Positions 1 to 8,916 of a stretch of 64,000 nt of DNA are shown piece by piece; the first letter of the stretch is position 1; each line of letters begins with the position of its first letter. This DNA is from Enterococcus sp. 5H (lineage in GTDB: Bacteria > Bacillota > Bacilli > Lactobacillales > Enterococcaceae). The notes below the pieces were generated by a model, which made no database searches, was not told the origin of the DNA, and saw nothing but the letters and a program-made list of their open reading frames with translations. The position numbers were made by a program, and so were the translations under genes. The DNA lies in NCBI RefSeq assembly GCF_028128615.1, contig NZ_AMDP01000002.1:496001-560000 (forward strand), given 5' to 3'.

Positions 1-813
1 TTTAAGGATGGTCTGTCCATCTTCTAGGAACATACTAGCCATTTGCTCAACTTGATTTAATAACCCACCCGGATTTTGTCTTACATCAATAATAAACGAA
101 GTTGCTCCTTCTTTTCTTAAAGACTTAATGGTTTCTTGAAGTTCTTCATACGTTTTCTGACCAAAAGAGGTAATCGTAATTGCGCCGATAGAAGGATCTT
201 GTTTAGCCAAACTACCTTTAACTGTCTCAATTGGAATTTCATCACGAATCAGTTTTAGCTCGAAAGTTTCTGTTCCTCGAAGAATAGTCAAACGGACTTC
301 TGATCCTTTTTTTCCACGAATTTTACTAACAACTTGGGAAAGTGTTTTACCTTGTGTTTCTTCGTTATCAACTTTTAAGATCACATCATCTGTTTTCATA
401 CCAGCTTTTGCTGCCGGTGAGCCTTCAATTGGAGCTTGTGCCACAGTGGGTAAATCATCTTTCATTGTAAGAGTTGCGCCAATTCCTTCGAAACTTCCAG
501 CTAAACTTTGATCTAGCTCATCTGCTTCTGGTTCGTTTAAATAGCTAGAATAAGGATCATCCAAGGCTTCTGCCATTCCTTTTAAGGCACCTTCTACTAA
601 TTTATTTTCGTCAACATCACCAACATAGTTCGATACGATTTCGTTGTAAAGCTCATCAACTTTTTTTAAGTTACTACTTTGAATTGGTTGATTGGCTAAT
701 TGCTGCTTATAGCGATAATCAAAATAGATATAAAAACTACCACCAGCTAAAAATGCAACACAAATAATTGAAACTATGTATTGGTAAAAAGGCACTTGTC
801 GTTTATCTTTCAT
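1..813 (-). CDS. S41 family C-terminal processing peptidase, N-terminal part (runs off the left edge)
   Basis: The first 271 codons of a membrane-anchored carboxyl-terminal processing protease. Residues about 9-30 form one hydrophobic anchor, residues about 45-100 match the helical N-terminal part of the family (DDPYSSYL), and residues about 105-180 are a PDZ domain (SFEGIGA, SPAAKAGM, VRGxxGSxV-like). The final segment (DVRQNPGGLL) leads into the catalytic core, but the Ser/Lys dyad lies outside the window, so activity cannot be judged. The ATG at 811-813 follows AAGGAAAG at about 10 bases; an in-frame ATG 9 bases upstream is too close to that site. Such proteases trim or degrade extracytoplasmic proteins. 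Confidence 0.9.
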   Translation of the reverse strand, partial: MKDKRQVPFYQYIVSIICVAFLAGGSFYIYFDYRYKQQLANQPIQSSNLKKVDELYNEIVSNYVGDVDENKLVEGALKGMAEALDDPYSSYLNEPEADELDQSLAGSFEGIGATLTMKDDLPTVAQAPIEGSPAAKAGMKTDDVILKVDNEETQGKTLSQVVSKIRGKKGSEVRLTILRGTETFELKLIRDEIPIETVKGSLAKQDPSIGAITITSFGQKTYEELQETIKSLRKEGATSFIIDVRQNPGGLLNQVEQMASMFLEDGQTILK

Positions 814-870
814 AAGTGTCATCTCTTTCCTTTTAAAATATCATTGCGTAGGTTCCAGTTTACCATGAAT

Positions 871-903
871 AAAAAAGAAGGAAAAGCTTTCTTTGCCTTT
901 CCT
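871..903 (-). terminator. Intrinsic terminator after yozE-like gene
   Basis: On the minus strand an imperfect AGGAAAG/CTTTTCCT hairpin is followed by a T-rich tract. It separates the msrA/yozE run from the S41 peptidase gene downstream. Confidence 0.5.
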
Positions 904-911
904 ACTCCATT

Positions 912-1130
912 TTATTTATTATTTTCAAGATATTTTTCCCAGACTTCATCAAAAATAAGCATGTTCGGTAAATAATCAACGTTCATTTCCAAATAAGTAG
1001 ACAATTCATGATAATCTTCTGATTGCTTAGGAAACTGGATATCTTTTGCCGCATCGTTGGCAAATTGACTTTCGGTTGTTTTTATCGGTGTTCTCAATGT
1101 CATTAGGTAATGGTAAAAACTTCTTCTCAT
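912..1130 (-). CDS. YozE family (UPF0346) small protein
   Basis: A 72-residue acidic cytoplasmic protein that matches the YozE/UPF0346 family over its whole length: an N-terminal FYHYLMTLR motif, a central FANDAAKD segment and a C-terminal FDEVWEKYL. The family folds like a SAM domain; its function is not established. It starts 4 bases after msrA stops, so it is almost certainly the last gene of the SGNH hydrolase-ypmS-msrA transcript. A terminator follows. Confidence 0.85.
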   Translation of the reverse strand: MRRSFYHYLMTLRTPIKTTESQFANDAAKDIQFPKQSEDYHELSTYLEMNVDYLPNMLIFDEVWEKYLENNK

Positions 1131-1134
1131 TAAC

Positions 1135-1644
1135 TCACCAATTCTCCTCTAAAAAATTTGCTCGATTCACATGTGCTTGCTCGTAACGTTCTGGTTCTTT
1201 TTGATAAAAATCTTGATGATAGTCTTCTGCTGGATAAAAAATAGTTGCCGGTTCAATCGTTGTAACTATTGGTTCAGTAAAACGTCCACTATTTTGTAAA
1301 TTGTCTTTACTTTTTTCAGCAATTATCTGCTGCTTATCATTTGTGTAAAAAATTACTGGACGATAATTATCTCCACGATCTTCAAATTGTCCAAGCGCAT
1401 CTGTCGGATCAGTTTGCTGCCAATAAATTTCAACTAATTTTTCATATGCCATAATTTCAGGATCAAATTCAATTTCTACCGCTTCTGTATGTCCAGTAGT
1501 ATGACTCAAAACTTGTTCGTAGGTTGGATTCGCTACATGTCCTCCAGTATATCCAGAAATGATTGAGAGAATCCCTGGTTGCGTATCAAAAGGCTGAATC
1601 ATACACCAAAAACAACCACCTGCAAAAATAGCTTTTTCACTCAA
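1135..1644 (-). CDS. msrA: Peptide-methionine (S)-S-oxide reductase MsrA
   Basis: Reduces the S epimer of methionine sulfoxide in proteins and free methionine, using thioredoxin. The catalytic GCFWC motif lies at residues 10-14 (Cys11 is the nucleophile), followed by the family blocks [25 protein letters not shown] and the late AEDYHQ. At 169 residues it is a single-domain MsrA with no fused MsrB. The start overlaps the stop of the YpmS-like gene by 4 bases (ATGA), which indicates translational coupling. In Bacillus, msrA also lies in the degV/ypmR/ypmS neighbourhood, as here. Confidence 0.95.
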   Translation of the reverse strand: MSEKAIFAGGCFWCMIQPFDTQPGILSIISGYTGGHVANPTYEQVLSHTTGHTEAVEIEFDPEIMAYEKLVEIYWQQTDPTDALGQFEDRGDNYRPVIFYTNDKQQIIAEKSKDNLQNSGRFTEPIVTTIEPATIFYPAEDYHQDFYQKEPERYEQAHVNRANFLEENW

Positions 1645-2339
1645 TTCGTTCCCTCCTCACTGTTAGTTGTTGTCTCTTCTTTATCCTTTGGTAAATAAAC
1701 ATTCATTCGAATATCATCATCTACTAAATTAATTTTTTCAGCTCGGATAAATAAACCATTCTGCATTCTAAATTGATCCAAACGTAACAAGATTGTACTT
1801 TCATCCGGATTTACTTCTACCCAGCTTGGTAACTTGTAGTCTCTTTGAACAAACTTCAAAATTTCCTTTATTGGCAAGCTTAAAGTGCCAATTGATAAAC
1901 TTTTTGCCTTTAATTGAATATTACCATTGTCCATTACATAGGGATCAAAGTATAAATAAAATTGAATTGGAAACCCTAAGACTTCAAAAGTACCATTCAG
2001 CATTGCTTCATTTTCTAAATAAAACTTGTAGGTAATATCTGATCCTTGTTGAAAATCACTAAGATAAAAATCAATTAAGGCATTGACTTGTTTTTTTGTT
2101 GATTGTACTGCGATTACTGGTGTTCCATCCGCTTCAACAAGCTCTGGTACTGGTTTAAAATTGGGTTCTCTAACCTGTGTAATTCGCATAAAAACAAAAG
2201 CTGTACTTCCAATAATCACGGCGATTAATATAAGAAAGGCTATTTTCCACCGATTAGTTGGCGTTTTATCCTTAGGTGCTTTTTGTTTTTTTCTACTCGT
2301 TTGCTCTATTTCTGTTTTTTCATTTGGCTCATTCGTCAT
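1641..2339 (-). CDS. YpmS family (DUF2140) membrane-anchored protein
   Basis: About 232 residues: a charged, lysine-rich cytoplasmic tail of roughly 30 residues, one transmembrane helix ([18 protein letters not shown]) and an extracytoplasmic domain typical of DUF2140/YpmS ([26 protein letters not shown]). The function of the family is unknown; it regularly accompanies the SGNH hydrolase upstream. I chose the ATG at 2337-2339, 4 bases after the hydrolase stop; the GTG at 2351 abuts the AGGAAG site too closely to be used. It overlaps msrA by 4 bases. Confidence 0.8.
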   Translation of the reverse strand: MTNEPNEKTEIEQTSRKKQKAPKDKTPTNRWKIAFLILIAVIIGSTAFVFMRITQVREPNFKPVPELVEADGTPVIAVQSTKKQVNALIDFYLSDFQQGSDITYKFYLENEAMLNGTFEVLGFPIQFYLYFDPYVMDNGNIQLKAKSLSIGTLSLPIKEILKFVQRDYKLPSWVEVNPDESTILLRLDQFRMQNGLFIRAEKINLVDDDIRMNVYLPKDKEETTTNSEEGTN

Positions 2340-2343
2340 TTTT

Positions 2344-3231
2344 TCACTCACTTCCTTTTTTTAACCACTTATCTTGCGTTTCAACCATTTTATCCCGTAC
2401 TGTACTCGCCATAATTTGATAGCCTAAATTATTCGGATGAAAATGATCTTCTTCGTATAATGCATTATTTTTAATACTCTGATCCTCACTAGAGCTACTC
2501 GTACCCTCACTGCTGACAATTCCTACCTCATCACCAGAACCTTTATATAGTAAATCATTGATTGGAATAAAATAAGCATTATGTTCAGCTTCAACAACTT
2601 CTTCTGTTCCTGCATTCCAGCTGTTTACGATTTCCTGCATATCAGTAATTTCAGGGAAATACAGATAAAAGGGATTATAAATACCTAACACATAGATTGG
2701 TGCATCTGCATTATATTTGCGAATTTCTGTTAATAATTTTTCAACTTGTTTTTGATAACTAGCTAGTGGTTTTGTAAAGGAGTCTTTCGTTAAATGGAAA
2801 ACATCACCTTTGATAACTTTCATTAAATCATTTCCACCCACAGTTAAGGTGATAAGATCTGCTGAAGCTAAACCTTCTTGGATATCTTTATTTTTTTTAA
2901 TACGACTCAAAATTTGGTCACTACGGTCGCCATTTTTGCCAAAATTATCCGTTTGTACACCATTTAAATTATATTGCTCTTGTAAATCTCGCGCAACTAA
3001 GGGAACAAAACCACCTGAGTTAGTGGAATCACCGATTCCTTCTGTCAGCGAATCTCCAATAGCAGTGTAATGAATGACCTCTTTCGTTTCAACTTTAGTC
3101 GCTGGTTTCGTTCCCGGACCTAAAATTGGCTTTGCCTTTGGAATAGCAATCATTAAAATGAAGAATATGCCAATAAGTGTAAGCAAAAATAATGCAAAAC
3201 TAGACCAGTTTTTTTGAAAAAATTTTTTCAT
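2344..3231 (-). CDS. SGNH/GDSL family hydrolase (YpmR-like), membrane anchored
   Basis: A 295-residue esterase-type hydrolase with an N-terminal transmembrane anchor (residues about 12-30). All four SGNH blocks are visible: GDSLTEG (nucleophile Ser), GKNGDRSDQI (Gly), TVGGNDLM (Asn) and DHFHPNNLGY (Asp/His). It is expected to act outside the membrane on a lipid or cell-wall ester; the substrate is unknown. It is the first gene of the run leading to ypmS, msrA and yozE. The ATG follows AAGGAAGGG at good spacing. Confidence 0.88.
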   Translation of the reverse strand: MKKFFQKNWSSFALFLLTLIGIFFILMIAIPKAKPILGPGTKPATKVETKEVIHYTAIGDSLTEGIGDSTNSGGFVPLVARDLQEQYNLNGVQTDNFGKNGDRSDQILSRIKKNKDIQEGLASADLITLTVGGNDLMKVIKGDVFHLTKDSFTKPLASYQKQVEKLLTEIRKYNADAPIYVLGIYNPFYLYFPEITDMQEIVNSWNAGTEEVVEAEHNAYFIPINDLLYKGSGDEVGIVSSEGTSSSSEDQSIKNNALYEEDHFHPNNLGYQIMASTVRDKMVETQDKWLKKGSE

Positions 3232-3445
3232 TAAATCCCTTCCTTTACAAAAAAATCACAAAGCACAACAATGACTTAATCAAATAGTTCATTGTCTCAA
3301 TTGCAGACTTTTTACTTCATTAAAATCACGTGCACTTGGTGATTTGATAAATCTATGTTTTATTTTGGATAAAATCGGATATAAACATTTAATAAGTATG
3401 ATTATGCCAATTTTATCAGCATTTGTACAGAGAATTTTTAACAAA

Positions 3446-3478
3446 ATTAAAAAAGCAGATCAGGTTGATCTGCTAAAA
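3446..3478 (-). terminator. Intrinsic terminator of degV
   Basis: A perfect 9-bp stem AGCAGATCA/TGATCTGCT (3454-3474) is followed on the minus strand by TTTTTTAA. It lies directly after the degV stop. The rest of the 250-bp gap to the SGNH gene holds its promoter region, but I could not fix the -35 and -10. Confidence 0.85.
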
Positions 3479-3481
3479 AGC

Positions 3482-4324
3482 TTAATCTGTATAATACATG
3501 ATGGCGAATGCGCCCTTACCTGTATGTGTAGCAATGACAGGATTTGTATGCAAAACGGGGATATCCATATCTGGGAACAATGCTTGAAGACCTTCTTTAA
3601 ACCCATTAGCGATTTCTAGACCATCCGCATGAGAAATACCAATTTGGCGTACATTTGATAAGTTACTTAATTCAGTTTTTAAATCTTCAAACCAATTATT
3701 GAACGTTTTTATCCCACGTCCTTTAGCAATCGGAATTAATTCTGTGTGGTCGAAATCCATAACTACTTTCATATTAAAAATATTGGACAATAAACCAGTC
3801 GTTCGGCTAATGCGACCACCTTTAACTAAATTATCTAGTGTAGAAATCCCAATATATAATTTTGTATTTTCTTTGACATGGTTAATTTCTGCCAAAATTT
3901 CAGCAACACTTGCACCATTTTTAGCTAATTTCGCTGCTTGGATGACTTGGAAAGATAAACCTTGGTCAGTAAAATCACTATCTATCACAGTAACATTGCT
4001 TGAACTAAGGTTACCAGCTTGTCTAGCGGCTTCAACAGTACCACTCAGTCCTTTAGTCATATGAATAGAAATGACTTCACTACCATCTGCCCCTAATTGA
4101 TCGTAAAGTTCAACGAACTCTCCAATCGGCGGCTGACTAGTCTTAGGCAAAGCCTTTGCTTTACTCATCAACTCCATGAATTGCTCACCTTCTAAATGAT
4201 CGTCGTCAGTATAGACAACTCCGTCAATCATCACAGATAAAGGCATCATATGAATATTTAAATCATCGCGTACACTTTTAACCATCGTGCATGAAGAATC
4301 GGTTACAATTTTAACGTTTGTCAT
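3482..4324 (-). CDS. degV: DegV family fatty-acid-binding protein
   Basis: A 280-residue two-domain DegV protein. The N-terminal TDSSC motif (residues about 8-12), the SQPPIGEF and TKGLSGT blocks and the C-terminal ISHADG segment are those of the family that binds a fatty acid between its domains. In Firmicutes, FakB-type members present fatty acid to the kinase FakA; whether this copy is such a FakB is inference, since no fakA is in the window. It is monocistronic, with its own terminator, and diverges from the hemolysin III gene. Confidence 0.88.
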   Translation of the reverse strand: MTNVKIVTDSSCTMVKSVRDDLNIHMMPLSVMIDGVVYTDDDHLEGEQFMELMSKAKALPKTSQPPIGEFVELYDQLGADGSEVISIHMTKGLSGTVEAARQAGNLSSSNVTVIDSDFTDQGLSFQVIQAAKLAKNGASVAEILAEINHVKENTKLYIGISTLDNLVKGGRISRTTGLLSNIFNMKVVMDFDHTELIPIAKGRGIKTFNNWFEDLKTELSNLSNVRQIGISHADGLEIANGFKEGLQALFPDMDIPVLHTNPVIATHTGKGAFAIMYYTD

Positions 4325-4454
4325 AATTTTATCACTCTTCCTTTTAAAACAACCTCAATTCATGGTAAAATATCTTTGAGGCTTAAATGTCTGTTTACAG
4401 TATAACAGACAAAGAATTATTTTTCACCAAATTAAAATGAAGGAAGTTGATTTC

Positions 4455-5108
4455 TTGGAAAAAGTAAAATTCTCGAGAAAATATATGATCTTAAATGAAG
4501 TTCTCAATGCAGTCACGCATGGGATTGGTGCCGGCTTAAGTATTGCCGGATTGGTAATTTTACTTGTAAAAGGAGCTAGACTTGGTTCAGCAGTCCATGT
4601 CGTTTCTTATGCGCTATATGGATCGACGCTAATTCTTTTGTTTTTGTCTTCCACTTTATTCCACAGTTTAATTTTTACCAAGGCAAAAAAAGTATTTCAA
4701 GTTTTTGATCATAGCACTATATTTTTATTGATTGCGGGAAGTTATACACCGTTTTGTTTATTAAGTATTAAAGGTTGGCTCGGCTGGGTGCTGTTTGTCC
4801 TTATCTGGGTAATGGCTATTAGCGGAGTTGTTTACAAATCATTGACTTTACATAAACAAGAAACAGTCAAAAATGTATCGACAGTTATCTATATCATAAT
4901 GGGCTGGCTTTGCTTGATTGCTGCTAAACCTTTATATGATTCACTCGGATTTACTGGAACTGCTTTGTTGGTTGCTGGTGGTGTTTCTTATACTTTAGGC
5001 GCTGCATTTTACAGCCTAAAAAGTGTTCGCTTTATGCATGTCGTTTGGCATTTGTTTGTTATGTTAGGTGCCGGGCTAATGTTCTTTTCAATTTTGTTCT
5101 ATACTTAA
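4455..5108 (+). CDS. Hemolysin III family (PAQR-type) integral membrane protein
   Basis: A seven-helix membrane protein of the hemolysin III/PAQR superfamily. Family motifs are NAVTHGIGAG near the start, LFHS and FDHSTIFLLIAGSYTPF in the middle, and a final VVWHLFVMLG; the conserved Ser and His residues of the putative metal site are present. Despite the name, most members are not proven hemolysins. I placed the start at the TTG at 4455-4457, because AGGAAG lies 8 bases before it; the ATG 18 bases upstream has no ribosome binding site. It is followed by its own terminator. Confidence 0.85.
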   Translation: MEKVKFSRKYMILNEVLNAVTHGIGAGLSIAGLVILLVKGARLGSAVHVVSYALYGSTLILLFLSSTLFHSLIFTKAKKVFQVFDHSTIFLLIAGSYTPFCLLSIKGWLGWVLFVLIWVMAISGVVYKSLTLHKQETVKNVSTVIYIIMGWLCLIAAKPLYDSLGFTGTALLVAGGVSYTLGAAFYSLKSVRFMHVVWHLFVMLGAGLMFFSILFYT

Positions 5109-5140
5109 ATTAACTTAAATCAATAAAGCTACTAATTGAG

Positions 5141-5187
5141 CCCCTATCTTTTTGCAAAATAAAAAAAGATGGAGGTTTTTTTATTTT
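5141..5187 (+). terminator. Intrinsic terminator of the hemolysin III gene
   Basis: CCCCTATCTTTTT pairs imperfectly with AAAAAAAGATGGAGG across a short loop, then seven T residues follow on the plus strand. Confidence 0.7.
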
Positions 5188-5192
5188 TTCTC

Positions 5193-5242
5193 TTTACAAA
5201 CCGAACAAACATTCGTATAATAGATATACAAACGTTTGTTCG
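5193..5242 (+). promoter_or_regulatory. Strong promoter with two LexA-like operators
   Basis: TTTACA (5193-5198), a 17-base spacer and a perfect TATAAT (5216-5221) form a strong SigA promoter. CGAACAAACATTCG (5202-5215) fills the spacer and CAAACGTTTGTTCG (5229-5242) covers the start region. Each differs in one half-site base from the Gram-positive SOS box CGAAC-N4-GTTCG, and the outer arms CGAACAAAC and GTTTGTTCG are perfect inverted repeats. Tight repression with induction by DNA damage is inferred. A TetR-type regulator using the same palindrome is the alternative. Confidence 0.6.
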
Positions 5243-5265
5243 ATAAAAATTATGAGGTGATGAGA

Positions 5266-5466
5266 ATGAAAGCTATTCGTCGTGGCGGTTTATTATTTTT
5301 TGTTTTGATTATTGGTATTTTCTTGGGAACTTTAGGGTTACGATCTGCTTTACTTATTGTTAGCCCTCTTTTTATAATATGGTTTATGCTCTGGGATGAA
5401 AAAAGATACACCCAAACTAGAAAAAAAAATGAACATCATCAGTATGTTTATCGGAAATATCCATAA
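5266..5466 (+). CDS. Small two-helix membrane protein under a LexA-like promoter
   Basis: A 66-residue protein that I do not recognise. It has a short basic N-terminus (MKAIRRGG), two adjoining hydrophobic segments (residues about 8-26 and 28-43) and a very polar C-terminal tail rich in Lys, Arg, His and Tyr. I chose the ATG at 5266 because GAGGTGATGAG precedes it; the TTG at 5236 lies inside the putative operator and would be in the transcription start region. Size, membrane location and the promoter recall SOS-induced division inhibitors such as YneA or SosA, but there is no LysM domain and no clear sequence similarity, so the function remains open. Confidence 0.65.
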   Translation: MKAIRRGGLLFFVLIIGIFLGTLGLRSALLIVSPLFIIWFMLWDEKRYTQTRKKNEHHQYVYRKYP

Positions 5467-5473
5467 GTTAAAA

Positions 5474-5520
5474 AAAACGACAAGATACAGGAATTTAATT
5501 TCCTGCTCTTGTCGTTTTTT
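5474..5520. terminator. Bidirectional terminator between the small membrane protein and apt
   Basis: AAAACGACAAGA pairs with TCTTGTCGTTTT around an inner CAGGAA/TTCCTG stem. A-tracts on the left and T-tracts on the right make it functional for both converging genes; it touches the apt stop codon. Confidence 0.88.
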
Positions 5521-6032
5521 TAATATTCCATTAAAGTTACAATCTCATAACCTTTAATTTTATCGCGACCATGTAAGTCCATCAATTCAATTAGAAATGC
5601 ACAGCCGACAACAATACCGCCTAATGATTCAATCAATTCTATTGTAGCTTTAATTGTACCACCAGTTGCTAGTAGATCATCACAGATCAAGACACGTTGT
5701 CCTGGTTGAATAGCATCTTTGTGTAAGGTTAATGTATCTGTACCATATTCTAAATCGTAAGTCACTTCGATTGTTTCACGAGGTAATTTGCCTTTTTTGC
5801 GAACAGGAGCAAAACCAACACCTAATTCATAAGCAACTGGGCATCCTACGATAAACCCACGCGCTTCAGGTCCTACAACCATATCAATTCTTTTTTCTTT
5901 TGCATAGTCAACAATCTGTTTTGTTGCTTCACGGTAAGCATCACCATTTGCCATCAATGGTGAGATATCTCGAAAAACGATGCCTTTTTCAGGATAATCT
6001 GGAATACTAGCAATATAATCTTTTAAATTCAT
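5520..6032 (-). CDS. apt: Adenine phosphoribosyltransferase
   Basis: Converts adenine and PRPP to AMP in purine salvage. The 170 residues are full length and show the family hallmarks: the N-terminal [14 protein letters not shown], the hood segment PEARGF and the PRPP-binding loop [13 protein letters not shown]. The start codon overlaps the recJ stop by 4 bases, so it is co-translated with recJ; the recJ-apt order is common in Firmicutes. Confidence 0.96.
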   Translation of the reverse strand: MNLKDYIASIPDYPEKGIVFRDISPLMANGDAYREATKQIVDYAKEKRIDMVVGPEARGFIVGCPVAYELGVGFAPVRKKGKLPRETIEVTYDLEYGTDTLTLHKDAIQPGQRVLICDDLLATGGTIKATIELIESLGGIVVGCAFLIELMDLHGRDKIKGYEIVTLMEY

Positions 6033-8347
6033 TTTGTTACTTCCTCCTCATTCCACAACCATTGTTGCAGAGTCTCACGATCACTGTAAAGCAAAAATTC
6101 TTCCGTCTTGATTCTTTTCAAACGAGCTTGATAAATCTTACTTGTCGTTAAAGGGTGATTTTCTGGACTTTCAACTTTTCTTAAAATACCGTTTTCTATT
6201 GTAACAAATCCTAAGTCAAAAAACACCTGAATCATAAAAATTAATAATTTTTCTTGAATCTTTAAATGCTGCGCTACTGCATTTAGCTTATACCGGACAT
6301 CTACTTGCTCTTGTTGTCTCACAAATTTGTATAGTTGAGCAAATTGTTCTCTCGTTCCAGCCCCATTCAAATAAGCTTCTTCTTGAGAAATTCCCATCAT
6401 ATAAATTCGTTCTAGCTTGCCTTGTTGTGTAATTTCTCTGAGCACATCAATCTCTTCTGGACAATCTACAAAGACTACTTGCTGAACCTTTCTCGCCTCA
6501 ATCATGGAAACAGCCTCAATTACGTCTTTAAACAGTAATTTATTGTCACTTTGATCTTCAATCAATTTTAGACTGTCTGGATTAAAGTAAATATACAATG
6601 TGTTAGACGTTGGTATTTCTTTTTGGCGTGCATTTTTCCCACGAAGGTCAAACAATTGAACACCTTCTACTGAAAAATCGTTTACCATTAACTGTGGTTT
6701 TTTATTACCGTTCCATTCATTAATCGATAGTTGTCCACACACGCTAGTCGTCCCTTGCCCCAATTCATCTGCCTGGCTGCCCATTTGAAAAGCAATCGCA
6801 TCTAAATTAGCGCCAGCTTGAGCTAATTGAAACTTTAAATGGCTTTTGTCAGCTCCGATTTGCCGACACTGTTCAACCGTTACATCTTCAAACAGAAAGT
6901 TTGGGACAGGATTATCTGTTCCAAAAGGAGCTAGAATTTTTAATTGCTGAATAAATGGTAAAGTTGCCTCGGAAACTGAAAGCGATTCATCGATTTGTAG
7001 TTCTTGACCTTGAGAGAGATCAATTTGATTTTTTTCAAGATAGTCAACTAAATGCAGCTTAATTTTTTCGATATTCTCAACAGGTAACGTCATCCCTGCA
7101 GCCATGTGATGACCGCCAAAATGGGTAAAGTCTTCACGAATTTCACTTAAAGCTTCGAACAAGTTTAACGCAGAAACACTTCGACCAGAACCTTTGGCAA
7201 GTTCATTATTTTCATCAATAGTCAATATAATCGTTGGTTTTCCAGTATCTTGCATAATTCGACCAGCTACTATTCCCAGAACACCTTCATGCCAACCTTG
7301 TTTAGCAATTATATGAACTGAATCACTAGTATTTATTAAGTCAAATGCTTCTTTGGTTATAGTCGCAACAATTTCTTTTCGCTCATCGTTTTGAGTATTA
7401 ATATATTTTGCGATTTTCTCGGCTTCTTCTTCATCAAAAGTTGTCATTAGTTCGACCCCTGGAGAAGCATCACCTAACCTGCCTAAAGCATTCAATCTAG
7501 GCCCAATCGTAAAGGCAATGTTTTCTTCGCTAACGGATTCTTTTTTTAATTCAGCCAAATGAATTAGCATATCTAAACCGATACGTTCACCCGTTTGAAT
7601 CATTTCCAAGCCCATTTTAACTAGTATTCTGTTTTCATCAGTAAGTGAAACTAAATCTGCAATTGTACCAATAGCAACTAAATCAAGAAATTCAACTGGC
7701 AGCTCACCTAACAATGCGGTTGCAACTTTGAAAGCAACGCCAACACCAGCTAAATCGCCAAAAGGATACTGCCCTTTTGGATGCTTTGGATGAATAATCG
7801 CAAAAGCGTTTGGCAATTCCGGCGGTAACTCGTGATGATCCGTTACAATAACATCAATTCCTTGTTTTGCTGCAAAATCAATTGCTTCGTGCCCAGCTAC
7901 GCCATTGTCTACTGTGACAATCAGCTGTACACCATTTTCGATCTGTTCTTTAAAAACCGCTAAATTAGGCCCATAACCATGAATGAAGCGATTTGGCAAG
8001 AAGTATTCCACTTCACCGCCAATTAACTCAATCGCTTCTTTCATTACAGTAGTACTGGTGATACCGTCCGCATCATAGTCTCCATAGACCAATATTTTTT
8101 CACCATTGGCGATAGCATCTTGAATTCTAGTTACAACTTTTTCCATATCATGCATTAAATATGGATCGTATAAATTATCGATTGTTGGACGTAAAAAGGT
8201 TTCTAGTGCTTCATTGGATTGAATTCCACGATGCCACAAAATTTGTCCAATCAAAGGATTAATCTTTTCATTCGTTAATAGTTCAGAGAATTCTCCTGAT
8301 AATTCCGTTTTCTCACGTAATTGCCAAGTATATTTTGCTTTTTTCAC
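6029..8347 (-). CDS. recJ: Single-stranded-DNA-specific exonuclease RecJ
   Basis: A 5'-3' single-strand DNA exonuclease of recombination and mismatch repair. The DHH-family motifs are present: [21 protein letters not shown] and, in the DHHA1 part, GHHMAAGM. Downstream lie the OB-like domain and the extra C-terminal domain seen in Firmicute RecJ, giving about 772 residues. I placed the start at the GTG at 8345-8347, preceded by AGGAG at 7 bases, instead of the TTG six codons upstream. It is translationally coupled to apt. Confidence 0.93.
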   Translation of the reverse strand: MKKAKYTWQLREKTELSGEFSELLTNEKINPLIGQILWHRGIQSNEALETFLRPTIDNLYDPYLMHDMEKVVTRIQDAIANGEKILVYGDYDADGITSTTVMKEAIELIGGEVEYFLPNRFIHGYGPNLAVFKEQIENGVQLIVTVDNGVAGHEAIDFAAKQGIDVIVTDHHELPPELPNAFAIIHPKHPKGQYPFGDLAGVGVAFKVATALLGELPVEFLDLVAIGTIADLVSLTDENRILVKMGLEMIQTGERIGLDMLIHLAELKKESVSEENIAFTIGPRLNALGRLGDASPGVELMTTFDEEEAEKIAKYINTQNDERKEIVATITKEAFDLINTSDSVHIIAKQGWHEGVLGIVAGRIMQDTGKPTIILTIDENNELAKGSGRSVSALNLFEALSEIREDFTHFGGHHMAAGMTLPVENIEKIKLHLVDYLEKNQIDLSQGQELQIDESLSVSEATLPFIQQLKILAPFGTDNPVPNFLFEDVTVEQCRQIGADKSHLKFQLAQAGANLDAIAFQMGSQADELGQGTTSVCGQLSINEWNGNKKPQLMVNDFSVEGVQLFDLRGKNARQKEIPTSNTLYIYFNPDSLKLIEDQSDNKLLFKDVIEAVSMIEARKVQQVVFVDCPEEIDVLREITQQGKLERIYMMGISQEEAYLNGAGTREQFAQLYKFVRQQEQVDVRYKLNAVAQHLKIQEKLLIFMIQVFFDLGFVTIENGILRKVESPENHPLTTSKIYQARLKRIKTEEFLLYSDRETLQQWLWNEEEVTK

Positions 8348-8422
8348 GACGTCACTCCTAACCAAGTAATTATATCAAATGACAGGGAAAAACTAAAGAA
8401 AGTATCTTAAAAGAAACCAAAC

Positions 8423-8468
8423 AAAAAAACAAATCTAAAATCCAACGAATCTTAGATCTGCTTTTTTT
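8423..8468. terminator. Terminator between the LapA-like gene and recJ
   Basis: CAAATCTAAAAT pairs imperfectly with ATCTTAGATCTG, with A7 before and T7 after it. On the minus strand it ends the LapA-like transcript, so recJ-apt should have its own promoter in the about 75 bases that remain. Confidence 0.65.
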
Positions 8469-8493
8469 ATAATCTCAATCAAAGAAAAAGTTA

Positions 8494-8901
8494 TTAATCG
8501 TTCCTTGGCTTAGTAAAATGATCCACGCGACTGCCGACAGGTTCTTCTTCTGAAACTTCGGGCATTGGCGCAAGAGCATCGTATTTTGCCTGTAATTCTG
8601 TCAACTTAGTTTCATAGTTTTGTTTAACTTTTTCTATTTCTTCTTGAGCTGATTTGTCTGTATCTTCTTTATATGACGCTAATTCTTTTATTTGCTTTTT
8701 TTGTTTCCAAATCGTTGTTGTCGATGTCAATAAGCCAATTAGAGCCCCTAAAATAGCAGAACCTAAAATAATAAGGATTAACGGACCTGATATTTGAGTG
8801 AAACCGAAATTAACAGGTACAGCTTGACTGTTTAGCACCGCAAAAAGCACGATTATTAGCACTAAAACAAGTCCTAAAATAACTCGCCATTGATTTTTCA
8901 T
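8494..8901 (-). CDS. LapA family (DUF1049) membrane protein
   Basis: A 135-residue protein with two transmembrane helices (residues about 5-25 and 40-62) and a cytoplasmic, charged coiled coil (residues about 68-115) before a short acidic and basic tail. The arrangement and the NSQAVPVNFGF segment are typical of LapA/DUF1049 proteins, which relate to lipopolysaccharide assembly factors in Gram-negatives but are of unknown function in Firmicutes. Its gene follows the SDR gene with 15 bases between them and probably belongs to the rnz-SDR transcript. Confidence 0.8.
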   Translation of the reverse strand: MKNQWRVILGLVLVLIIVLFAVLNSQAVPVNFGFTQISGPLILIILGSAILGALIGLLTSTTTIWKQKKQIKELASYKEDTDKSAQEEIEKVKQNYETKLTELQAKYDALAPMPEVSEEEPVGSRVDHFTKPRND

Positions 8902-8916
8902 TCTTATTTTCCCTCC

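Noticed and set aside
3344-3619. A 91-codon frame on the plus strand
   Set aside because: It runs through the degV terminator and into degV in the opposite direction; no ribosome binding site and no recognisable protein.
5236-5265. TTG start extending the small membrane protein by ten residues
   Set aside because: It lies inside the second LexA-like box, in the region where transcription should begin, and has no ribosome binding site; the ATG at 5266 has one.
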